A DNA stretch of 64,000 nt from Reticulitermes speratus (taxonomy: Eukaryota; Arthropoda; Insecta; Blattodea; Rhinotermitidae). Of the stretch, positions 25,101-37,100 are shown one piece after another. The stretch is from assembly GCA_021186555.1 (NCBI GenBank), contig JAJKFL010000013.1, positions 17,229,243 through 17,293,242 on the forward strand. The letters run 5' to 3'. A program made the translations under genes and the position numbers. The notes under the pieces were generated by a model that had not been told where the DNA came from, did not search any database, and saw nothing but the letters and a program-made list of their open reading frames with translations. The stretch's first letter is position 1, and each line of letters starts with the position of its first letter.

Positions 25101-28100
25101 TCACTAGAAACCTTTCTACAGAAGAGAACTGAGCTTATGGAAATGAAGATCCACGGGGGAGAAATTTTAAAATAGTGGAAACTCTGGAGCATAAATTTCT
25201 CTTACTTATTCCTGCAGGCCTTGATAAATGCTGGTGGCTTTACTTAATTATGACTTCGCCTGCAGCGCAGTCTTCGATTTATGAAGGGTGGCATAGGGTG
25301 GCAGGCAGCTACTGCTGATAAGATAACGCGTGTTGCCTTTGGTAACAAGGTGCCACGTGGCCCACGTAATCTACCTCCTGGCAGACAGGTGATTAGCCGA
25401 CATATCGCTAGCCGGCATCTCTTTCGTGGCCAACACACCTGTCTTGCATGAATGATGTCGAGGGATCCATTAGCCTGATTTAAAAAATTGGGAGATTGTT
25501 ACGCCTACCAGTCACCAGGTGCAGTAATAATAAACTGTGGGCTTTCTGGGTGTTAGTAGGGAGAAAGTAGTGGGGATGATATAGCGAGGAGCTTCGTGAT
25601 ATTACATGTAACCTAACGTGTCTTACTGTGGTTAAATGAAGGAACATAAATAAGGTGCTCCTGCTTCGTGTTTAGAAGGCCTGGAATTCGAATTTTGGCA
25701 CTCAGCTTACACTGACTGAGGTATAAACATATATGCTATAATGGTACGGCTATCCCTATACAGGTCTGGACACGCCCTTAGTGCTGCAGGAGGTTGAGGC
25801 TCCCAGGATTTATAGACAGTCGGCACATGAAGGTGGCAAGGTTGTCAGCCCTACGCACCGGCCGCCTGTACCTCCCTTCCCAGGAGATATTCCTGGTACT
25901 CATTTCTGTTAGAGGCCGAGTCGATCCCAGGGCCATAGTGCGGCCGGAAGGATTAAGTCAATGAACAAATCCATTGACACCATTGGGAATCGAACCCGCT
26001 ACCTTCCGGCTTGTAGCGCAGTGCTTCAACCAACTGAGGTTAAGAATGAGTGTAAATATACCTCCACTCCTCCATACGCCTTTATGGCGTGCACAGGGGC
26101 TTTAACTTTACGTGATTATGATGCGCTATAAACATACTATCATCATAATCACGTTAAAGGTAAAGCCCCTGTGCACGCCATAAAGGCGTATGGAAGATTG
26201 GAGGAGAATATAGCTCCACTCTTTCTTAACCTCAGCACTACGTGGAGGTGAATGGTCAGCTTTACTCCCTGGCTGCTTTATCTCCGAGGAGGGAGCCCCT
26301 TGAATTTGTTCCAGAGATACTCAGTGCGCTTTTGGAGAAGAAAAAAATCTCTTGGCTCTGCCGGGAATCGAACCACGATTCTCCGTTTTGTAGCCTGTAA
26401 CATAGTCGCTATACCGACGCCACATAACCATACGTTCCCGTAGGCAGTAAGGAAAGTGAGAAAACATGACGGTTTTGGTTTTATTTTTTGCCTGTGTGTT
26501 GACGCTTTCTTCTATTTAATTGCGTTTTCAGTGGCGGATCTTATAATTTTGAATAGTTCAATAATTTTACAAAACCGGCGAATGACGGGGCCACAGTTGA
26601 TTAGCTGAGGGAGTGTAAGCTTCTCAAGAAGGAACACTGCTCCATGGAGTCAGTGTTGTTTCCCACATGCTAGAGTACACAATGCCGTAACTTGGGAACC
26701 ATCAACGTGAAGTTCACCGTAAAAATATAAAGTTTCATATATGAAGCCTTATCTTAATAAAATCCAAGATGGAAGATAAAACAAGCCACGACCGACTGCC
26801 GTCCGCACCCTCCGGGCCTTGCATTTCATTCTGCACGTTTGTTCTCCTGCAGAAGAGTTGCCATGCACGAGTTTCGCGTGGTCGTGATTAGGAATATCAG
26901 CGCCTATGGTGATGGGCTGGACTGACTACTTAACAACAGTGTCGGAGAAGTTGCCTACCAAGTACGGCTGTGTTGCATGTATCCACTCAACCTTCATCAG
27001 ATACTGAAGTGAAGAGAATGCTGCCTGGTATCATGTTCGCTCCGTCCGCTCCTTCACACGATGGCCCGTTTGTTTCGTACCAGAAGGTGCTTTATTGTTC
27101 ATAGTCTGTCTTGGTAGGTCAGTGTTCAGTCGCAGTTGGGGCCAGTTATTGAGACCGCTGATGTTTCGTGGTTTATCCATGGCATGTCACATAAAGGTAA
27201 AGGTAAAGTTCACCCTAGAGCAGGCCATTAAGTTCCAGAGTGGGAGTAGAGGTATAGCTCTACTCTTTCTCTAACCCTGGCACTAGATGAGGGTAGGTGG
27301 TCAACTTCACGCCCCGGCCGCTTTACCCCCGGGAAAGACACCCGGTACCCATTGTACAGGAGGCTGGGTAGGCCCCAGGGTCGGTCTGGACGGGTGCTGA
27401 AAATCTCGCCCCCCTCCGGGATTCGATCCCCGAACGGTCCAGCTCGTAGCGAGTCGGGATACCGACTACGCTATCCCGGCCCACAGCATGTCACGTAGGT
27501 TGTGCTACAGTCCGCATGGTGTAAATCCAATGGTTTGCGACGAAACTGGTTGTCGATCACCTGCCTAAACACACATTAGATTCGGTCGAGCACGACAATT
27601 AATTTGTTCAGTATTACCTCAACAGCATGTTTCGGCCCAATGGGCCATCGTCAGTTTGGCAATAATGGATGATTAAATACGCAGAATTGGATGGAAATTG
27701 AGATCTCAATTTCTTACATTTATATATATTATATATAATTATATGTAATGTAATAATATATAATATAATTATATAATAAATAATCATATATATTATATAA
27801 GTAAGAAATTGAGATTCAAATTTCCATCCAAAACTGTGTATTTAATCTTCCATTCTTGCCAACATGACGATGGCCCATTGGTCCGAAACATGTTGTTGAA
27901 GTAATACTGAACAAATGCATTGTCGTGTTCGACCGAATCTAATGTGATTCTTGTTTAGGCAGGTCATCGACAACAAGTTTCTTCCTTTCACTCTGGTTAC
28001 ATAGAATGCGACGCCATTTTGTGTTACTGGGACAGTAGTTTAGTTGTGTTAATGCATTACGCGTGTAAAACGTCGAGTGCTGATATAACAGCTTGTTGTC

Positions 28101-31100
28101 ATTGCGCTTGGTGATACAGTAAACGGAGCGGCAGGTTGAGATGCTTGTAACTTCACACAAACTACATATGCGAACTGGAAGATGAAACTGCGATCCTTTG
28201 TGCCCTTGTCCTGCCGACGATCCGTAATCTAAGGGTCTGGTGCAGCAGTTTCTCACGCTGCCTTCTGTCTCGGATATAGCTGATTTCAGCCAAGGCAGAA
28301 TTTTTTCAACTCTCACTTTTCTCCCTGAGGACTGAACAAACTGGAAAATGGCTGTTTTTTTTTTAGGTTTTCGGAGCGGTGTAGCAGAGTATTCCGTTCT
28401 TCTGGGACAAAGACATCAAACTCAAATGTAGGCGGTCCAAACACATTATTTTGAAATTTAAGGCAGGCCGCATAGCATTGTTAGCAATAAACATTGTAAG
28501 GAATTTAATTAAAGTTAAACATTCCGTTAAGAATACGTCATATTTTGATAACAAAATCAAAATATGATACAATTATTGAAATTAAAGCTTTACTGCATTG
28601 TTATCTCTGCGGACGTATGCTTACGTTACCATTCAGAGATGGCGAAGCTTCCTGAGCCTTCAGGCCTGCGAGGAAAAAACAGTTTTAAATGAAGTTCTTG
28701 GGCACACAGCCGGGCGACATCCTCTAATTGCAACGATCTTCCCACCTCAGTTGTTACTGTCTGGTTACTCGTAGTAATTCGATGTTTTCTTGCTAGAGTT
28801 CATGAAAATTTATGTCTCTTGGGGTGTGACACCGTGTATGGTAACCAGTTACCGGCGCTTCGGAGAAACCTGTTGCCTTCATCTTCGGGTCAGAATTATC
28901 CTTGTACCCAGAAGATTGAGGCAACAGGTATCTTTGAATCGTCATGACCTCCACAATAAAACCCTGATCATTTCTCAATGGCGTAAGCGAGATTGTACAG
29001 TCTGTCTCTGTCGGGGTTGGAGTCAGATAATCTCATACCAGACATGCTATACCACGGCTTTTAATGTGAACAGCGACGCAGTTAGAAATGAAAACTTTAT
29101 TTGCAGTTTGTACAAGAAACTGCAGTACTGACTGCTGCCAAGACTCCCTCTCCCCCTCAGCTCATTTATATTTTCGTTTCCGTTCCAAGCCCCCCCCCCC
29201 TTTCTCTCTCCCAACCGTGTACGTGATGATTCACCTGTTCATGACCCGAGTAGAGGCCTTGGAACCCGAGAACCGTAGCCATTCTGTACAGATCCTTGTG
29301 GAAAAGCGGAAATTTGAATGTTGGGTAAAATGGTAGTCGGTTTTTTCCAATTCGGATTAAAATAAAGTAAGTTCAGTAAAAGAGTGTAAGGATCGTGTGT
29401 ACTGAATGCTCCAGAATAGGTTTATTCATATCTCAGTTTCGAGATTTCAGACTTCCGCCGCGGTGTTGTTTGAGGCCTTCGCTCCTATAGGGTGTTACGC
29501 AGCTTAGGTTACTAGTTGTTACCGATCTGTGGTTGTTACCGATCTGTGGTTGTGACCGATCTGTGGTTGTTACCGATCTGTGGTTGTTACCGATCTGTGG
29601 TTGTTACCGATCTGTGGTTGTTACCGATCTGTGGTTGTGACCGATCTGTGGTTGTTACCGATCTGTGGTTGTGACCGATCTGGGGTTGTGACCGATCTGT
29701 GGTTGTGACCGATCTGTGGTTGTTACCGATCTGTGGTTTTTACCGATCTGTGGTTGTTACCGATCTGTGGTTGTGACCGATCTGTGGTTGTTACCGACGT
29801 TTTAGGACAGCTTATCTCTCTCATCTGCAAACGTCAAGCAGTCCAAGTAAAGTTCTGCTTGGACTGCTTGACGCTTTAAGATGTGACCGATGCCAAACAT
29901 TCCAGAAGAGCGAAGGCGTCAGATCCCAGTTGTTGCAAACGGACGGACGGACACGTGGTTGCGAACCTGACAGAACTTTGTTTCGTTCGGATGAGTTCCA
30001 AGGTTTTAATCAAGTACCCAATGACGTAGCAGAATTTATCGCACAAGTATATCAGCTACGTAAATAATGCCCATAGTAGCGAAACTATCTTTGATTTAAT
30101 TGCCAGCGCGTTATATACGTCTATTGTCACTGTGTTGTTGTTATGTTCTTGTGAATTGTGTGGAACTTGTATACAGAATCTTTCTTTTAACATTTCTGCA
30201 ACTAATAACAAGGTGGGAACTGCATTTGAATCAAACCAAGCACTAGTCAGTCACTCTCCTATGCGGTATGTTTGTAATCCTGCATAGTTCGCAGAGAGAA
30301 TAGAATGGGCGACCTCGTATCCACCCACAGTCCTTCTTTTGTGTGTGTGTGTGTGTGGGACCATTCTCACGCGCCGAGCAGAACAATGTGTACCATTTAA
30401 TCCTTCTTCTTGTATTACCGGTTGGATGTGGTATCCTGTGTACTCTAATTGCATAGCTAACTTACCTGTGGGTTGCCTTCAACAAGTGCTAGAGCGTGTG
30501 CCGCAGTTCAGTAGGCCTACAGGTCATCCAGCTCCAGTATCGGGTTCCGGTCTTCTGACATTTGTTTGTGACAACTGTGTAGGGTTTGTGTTGTACGGTG
30601 GGATGCATGCAAAATGATGAACCCTCAACGATTACTTGGTTGATTGATTGCTTGATTGATTCATTCATTATTATTTTATTTTATAACCTAATCTTCTGAG
30701 CTTACGTCGATAGATATGAGAAATTCAGGAAGTGTTATTTATTATAGCCATATTTTTATTTTAAGTAAGTATTTAGTATAAGCTTAAATGTTTATATTAT
30801 GAAGAGTCCTGACTTTGCATCCAGTGTCAAGTGATCGAGAGCGCTTGCTGTTGGTTCCAACAAAACCATTGCGCGGAATGTTGTGTTTAGAAAGTAAATC
30901 TGGGCTGTGGATAAAGTTCAACCATCTCTGATGCACCTTCTTTAAAAAAAAACTTTAAATCAACTAAGAAGTTGACATCTACGCTGTTCTGGGATATTAC
31001 GCAGCGTAGAGTGGTAATTCTGTACCGACGTTTCGGAACAACCTATCGGTTCCATCTTCTTGACCCTTGAAATGGGACCGATAGGTTGTCCCGAAACATC

Positions 31101-34100
31101 GGTACAGAACTACCACTCTACGCTGTGTAATATCCCAGAAGAGCGCAATCTGATCCACATCGCGGCGGAAGCCTGACATGACGCGTAACCAGGCAGTTCT
31201 TTGTCAACATCTTCGCCCGCGATATTGTCACGTAGTCCGCCTCTCCCCAGACCCAAGGCCTACACAACTGTCATGGCGGAACACAGCAACTAATCCACTC
31301 ATACTTTAACGATTTTAAGGCCCTGTAGCGACTGAGGGTCTATGTAGTGTCCATGTGATGAATGTTGAGTGGGTGAGGATTGTGGAGGAGGCGGCCGTGA
31401 TTTATATCAAGGTTCTGCCTCGGTATTCATCTGGATAGGCCGAGTAAAAGTACCCAAGACTTCAGTCAAGATGGCCATTGATCTGTCCGAAATACTGTCC
31501 GTGTACCGTCGGAATGTACGTATGCAGCGCTATACCCGCATCTGAAGTCTGGTGCTTAGTCCAACCTATGAGGTTAGTGTTAGACGTGTTACCGTGCAAA
31601 CTGTGTCACGCGCCCTATTATAAATAACGTTACACTAGTTCTCTGGCTCTTAACGGGTTAGTGTACTCGGTATAGTGACTACGCTGCCTGCTGGTAGACC
31701 AAGGAATCTTGGTTCGGTTCCCGACAGGGGGAAGAAAGTTTTCTCCGAAGCGTTCAGACCGTCTCCAAGGCCCACCCAGCCACGTGGTCAGTGGGTACCT
31801 TGGGTCTCTCTCGTGGGATCAGGCGGCTGGGCCGTGAAGCCGATCACTGACCTCCTTGTAGTGTATGAGATTAAGAATTAGTGGGGCTGTACCTCTGCTC
31901 CCTCAGTGTGCTTTCATGGCATGCATGATGGAAGTGCTGGCAGGGCTGAGAGATCTGTTCGTGTACGACGCGCAGATCGGAAACTTGAAAAGAACATTTG
32001 AATAGTGTAAATCGGCTCAGCCATTTCAAGTTTTAGTATGATCGCTGTTAGGCTGTGTTCAGAGTATTATATCCACAGAAATGGGTGTTTGCGTTACTAG
32101 TCTTTAAGTAATGGTAAAGCTAAAGGTAAAAAGTTTACCCTATAACCTTCCATGAAGACACGGGGAGTAGAGGTATAGATCTACTCTTTCTTTAACTTCG
32201 GCGCTACATTGGGGTGGTTAACGCCACGCCCCGGCCGCTTTACATCCGGTAATGACGCGGTACCTATTATATAGGAGGCTTTGGGGGGTCCCAGGTCCGG
32301 TCTGGACGGGTGCGGAAAATCTCGCCCCCACCGGGATTCGATCCCCGGACCATCCAGCCCGTAGCGAGTCGCTATACCGACTACGCTCTCCCGGCCCCAG
32401 TTGTACGTCACACAGAAAAAGTGTTTACTTCCATTAGAAAGGTCAGTCAGTAGTGCTGTATATAGAAATGACTTCACTGTAAGCATTATACGAAACATGT
32501 AGTATACTGTGTGGGCAAAATTCAGAATTTTTAGTGTTAAACGTGGCGGTACATATAATAACCACTGGGCTTTAAACGGCTACGTAATTACATAGTCCAG
32601 GAAGTGTCGGCAGAGGTCATAAACTCACTTTCTTTTGCACAAATCATATGGATAAAGCAACTGGGGCACGTTACCTGACCATACGTTTCCTTGCATGTGC
32701 ATACATATATTATGTACTTGAGTATTATTTTGCATGATACAGGCTTACATATGGCGACAAGATTTGTAGGCACGCCGTATAGCTGCAGACGTTAATGGTG
32801 GGAACTGTGTCCGCTGCTTCAGGTGTTACCGTTCTTTGTATCGTGCAGTGTGTAACTTTGTGTCGCACATTGCCCCACTTTCGTTTCCTAAAACTCTGGC
32901 ACTTCCGTACATGTCGTGTCCACAAGGCTGCCAGGTTCGTTGGCATTTCAGTTTCTTTGTATAGTGTCGCCATATGCACGAGCAGCTTGCATGTGTAGTG
33001 CGCAGTTTGAAGGCAGACGCGGTAACACCAGTTCTTAAGGTAGAGACGCCCCTAAGAGACGGCCTCTCATCGATCAGGGTTAGCCCACGTCTTTCTGCCA
33101 GGAAACGCCTAATGCATTGTTGTGGAGCTTCTCTGTACAGTAAAATCTGTCTGAAATGGAATGTGAACTAAACGGAAACCTGCCTTTATCGTAAAGTGTT
33201 CCGGACACCAGGAATACAAACCGAAAAGAAGTCAGGCTGAACACACACCGAACGAATACTGTTTAACACAGAAACCAAAAGGAAAACGACAGACTGTTCA
33301 AGGAGTAGTGTGCGCAGCCCTGATCGCAACGTTTCCTGTAATCCCGAGAATATGAAGTGAAATCCAGCGCAAAATGTCTATCGAACGAAAACCTTTTAAC
33401 ACGGAAACAATGAGAAAAGAAAAATTTGAAGAAAAATAACAACATGGGGGACGAGCGACGTATAAGGCAGGGTGCCACTTACTGTACGGACGTATAAGGC
33501 AGGGTGCCACTTACTGTACGGACGTATAAGGCAGGGTGCCACTTACTGTACGGACGTATAAGGCAGGGTGCCACTTACTGTACGGACGTATAAGGCAGGG
33601 TGCCACTTACTGTACGGACGTATAAGGCAGGGTGCCACTTACTGTACGGACGTATAAGGCAGGGTGCCACTTACTGTACGGACGTATAAGGCAGGGTGCA
33701 CTTACTGTACGGACGTATAAGGCAGGGTGCCACTTACTGTACGGACGTATAAGGCAGGGTGCCACTTACTGTACGGACGTTATAAGGCAGGGTGCCACTT
33801 ACTGTACGGACGTATAAGGCAGGGTGCCACTTACTGTACGGACCACAGCTGTTTTATGACAATAGACACTGTAAAGATGCACTACGGCATTTGTTGGGCT
33901 TTGTCGAATGTCAAATAACGGCATGGCTGCCATCGGAATTTGTCTTTACACTCCGGTTTGATGGAATAATAAATGAATCATTGGAGTTTTGTTTTTGTTT
34001 TGTGAAGGGCCCCGCAGCAGATGCTACGGACGCACCGCAGCCTGAAGACTTATTGTGCAACCCTGTGATGAAGATGATTAGTTTTTTTTTCATTTTTCCT

Positions 34101-37100
34101 TGTAATGGAGCACCGGTGGAATGAAATTGACAGGGGAAAACCGAAGTACTCGGGTAAAAACCTGTCTCATTGCCACTTTGTCCACCACAAATCCCACATG
34201 GACTGACCCGGGATCGAACCCGGGCCTCCGCGGTGAGAGGCCGGCGACTAACAGCCTGAGCCATGGCACGGCCTTCATTGTAGTTAGATAGCTTGTGTGA
34301 AGCTTGATATGGCGACGTCATGAACGTATCTGCAGACTGTATATAACGTATGGCCTGTACATTAACAGCTGGAGACATGACGGCGGTGCACAAACTTGGG
34401 GTTACAGCCGACAAATGTAACGAATGCGCGTACAGAGTCTGTACTTAAGTAATGCGGTGTTCACTACGCTGAACCTGAATAAGAATAATACAGTGGTGTA
34501 TCGGTAGGCTTATAAATCCGTGTATCTGGAAAGGAGGCTTTCGTTGAAGTTCTGGTTGTGTGTCCTTGTACTTTGCATTGATTTGTCGTTGCAGGGAAGT
34601 GGAAGCCATCGGGGAACAGGCAAGCTTTGCCCACGCGTGTGTGTGTTGTCCACCCACACATCGACGTGTGACGGTTTTCTTTTGTTTGTCGTATAATTGT
34701 CGCCATTGTACAAATTTCCGCAAGATGTCGTGGGGTCTGTTACTATGTATAGGCTATACATTCTGTTCATAATATGCAAATGTTTGCAGAATGAAAACAT
34801 ACTAAGATATATTTACACAGATGTTGATAGGTACCTTGCAAACGAGTTTCTTGCTTTCTTGCATACTTCATTTGTACTGATGTTCTTTTATTTCGGATGC
34901 ACTTTTCGTGTTATGAATCTAATTAGTGTACAGAGTCAGAAATTATTTTTCTTGTTCTTCAACAAATAATGACCCTATCCTAATGGGATCTGCAGGGGTG
35001 TACAGGTCCCAGGCACTAGGTCACCCGGGCGACAAAATTGTATACGGTGGCGCCTTATATTTGTGAGTCCTGAGTATGGAAAATCATGTCACCCCTCTGG
35101 CGCTTAGAATTTTGAGGTCACTCCTAGAGTTTTGTAAAGTTTGTGGTCCCTTAGGGGCCTGTATTTTTCATGTACTATCAGCAGTTTTCGAATCACTTTT
35201 AAAGACGGATTATACTGTACCGATAACAAACCAAAGTAAAAGAGGTCGGGTCCCTTGAAATACTGTTACAAGTAAGTTTTGCTGCACGATCTTAAGACAG
35301 TCTGTAATTAAATGGAACGTATAAATCGCGCCGAATCTGCCGAGGTTAACGCGATAACAGAGGAGTTCCGCCTGGGAACCGTGGACAATGAAGCAAGGTT
35401 GGTTGTAGTAAAGGTATTTCATCTCGGATAAAAAGTGTGTCGTTGTCAATCCACGATTCCGTCGGTTGGCAGAAAACAAAGACAGCATCTTTAATTGGAA
35501 CGCAGTGTCCAGTGGGATTACTGGAGCGTGCAGACAGACACAAGGAGGCAAGGACATCGCATCTGAAGCTGTGACGGTATGACGGCCCGTCTGAGACCTA
35601 AAATGTCAGCCACTAAGTACTGTTTATTGTTTGTTGGAAGGAGCTTACTTACTTCGTGTACTTTAATGTGACATACAAGTTCTGTCGTTGAGAATTCGCA
35701 GAAGTTAAGTAAGAGATGGCGGTGCATGTAGACTACACGTGTCTCAAGTATACGAGTGTATTCAAATTTCAAATGTATTTTTACCCGAAGGACCAGTGTT
35801 TCTGAGCGAGATACTTCAAGTGTAACGCGGGAAACAGAAAGTCAGCAGAAGCCGGTGCTACGGTTGGGCGGTTCGGGGTTTGAAGTCCGGCAGGGACAAG
35901 AGATTTTTCTGTTCTTAAAATCGTCCAGACCGCTTCTGGGGCCCATCCAGTTTCCTGTTCAATGGTTACCGTTTTTTTTTCTCATAAGTAAGACGGCCGA
36001 GGCGTGAGGTTGACCACTCACTTTCGCCTGGTGCCGAGGTTAAGAATGAGTGGAGCTATACCTCTACTCCGCCTATTTGCCTGCATGATGTGGACACAGT
36101 CAACTTTACCTTTTTCGCCTTGTCCGCCAGATTGTGGGAGACGAAGTAGCTGAGAGACTTGCTCATAAAAATACAGTTTTAAAAGGAGTATGTGGTGGAT
36201 TATTATCTGCATCTGAGCAAACTGAGTGTCATTTAATTTGAAAACAGGCACTCGTACAATATTTCGAGCCTTAGTTGTGTTTAATGGCGACAACATTGAA
36301 GATGAAGTACGACGACCGGTCGTGGATAATCCAGGAAGAGAGCGCTGAATTTATGGTAATTAGTAACAGCCTTGTTCTTTTAATTCTCCAATAAGTGTGT
36401 CAGGAGTGTGCTGTTGTTTGGAGATCGAAAAGCTGGAACCCTAGCGGCAGGGTGACCCTGCATAAAGTACGAAATGTTCACGGCGATGCAGCGGTGCATT
36501 CACCGATACGGATCAATCCCTGGCGACGGAGACGGTCTCGGAAATGTTGGGTTTTTGTGCACTCCGTATCGAAACGCTGGTCGCCTGAGACCGCTTCTTT
36601 GCGAAAAGCTGATCACGTCATTGATTTGTAGGTACTGTTACCAGAGTGGACACAATTCAGTACTGACTGTGGGTAGTCTGAATGTGTTGGTTTTGGAAAC
36701 ATAATTTACCTGTTTTGATTAATGTAAACTTTCACCCTATAACCTGCCATGAATGCCCACAAGGGGAGTAGAGGTATTGCTCTACTCTTTCTTTAACCTC
36801 GGCGCTAGATGGGGTGGGTGTTTAGCGCCACGCCCCGGCCGCTTTACCCCCGGGAATAACTCGGTACCCATTATATAGAAGGCTGGCTGGCCCATACGGC
36901 CGGTCTCGACGGATGCGGAAAATCTCGCCCCCACCGGGATTAGATCCCCGGACCGTCCAGCCCGTAGCGAGTCGCTATACCGACTACGCTATTCCGGCCC
37001 CTTAATGTAAGATAATTTATAAAATATTATTCTTGTAGCTTAATGTTATATTTGCTGTAGTATATGGAATGAGTGATTTGTCATCAAAACATATTATACG

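Noticed and set aside
29516-29787. CRISPR-like array
   Set aside because: The 17-bp units are contiguous with no spacers, and the genome is eukaryotic. The same holds for the 32-bp array at 33457-33840.
33632-33918. Open frames with repeated '[12 protein letters not shown]' peptides
   Set aside because: They are translations of the 32-bp tandem array, with no start context and no homology, so not a gene.
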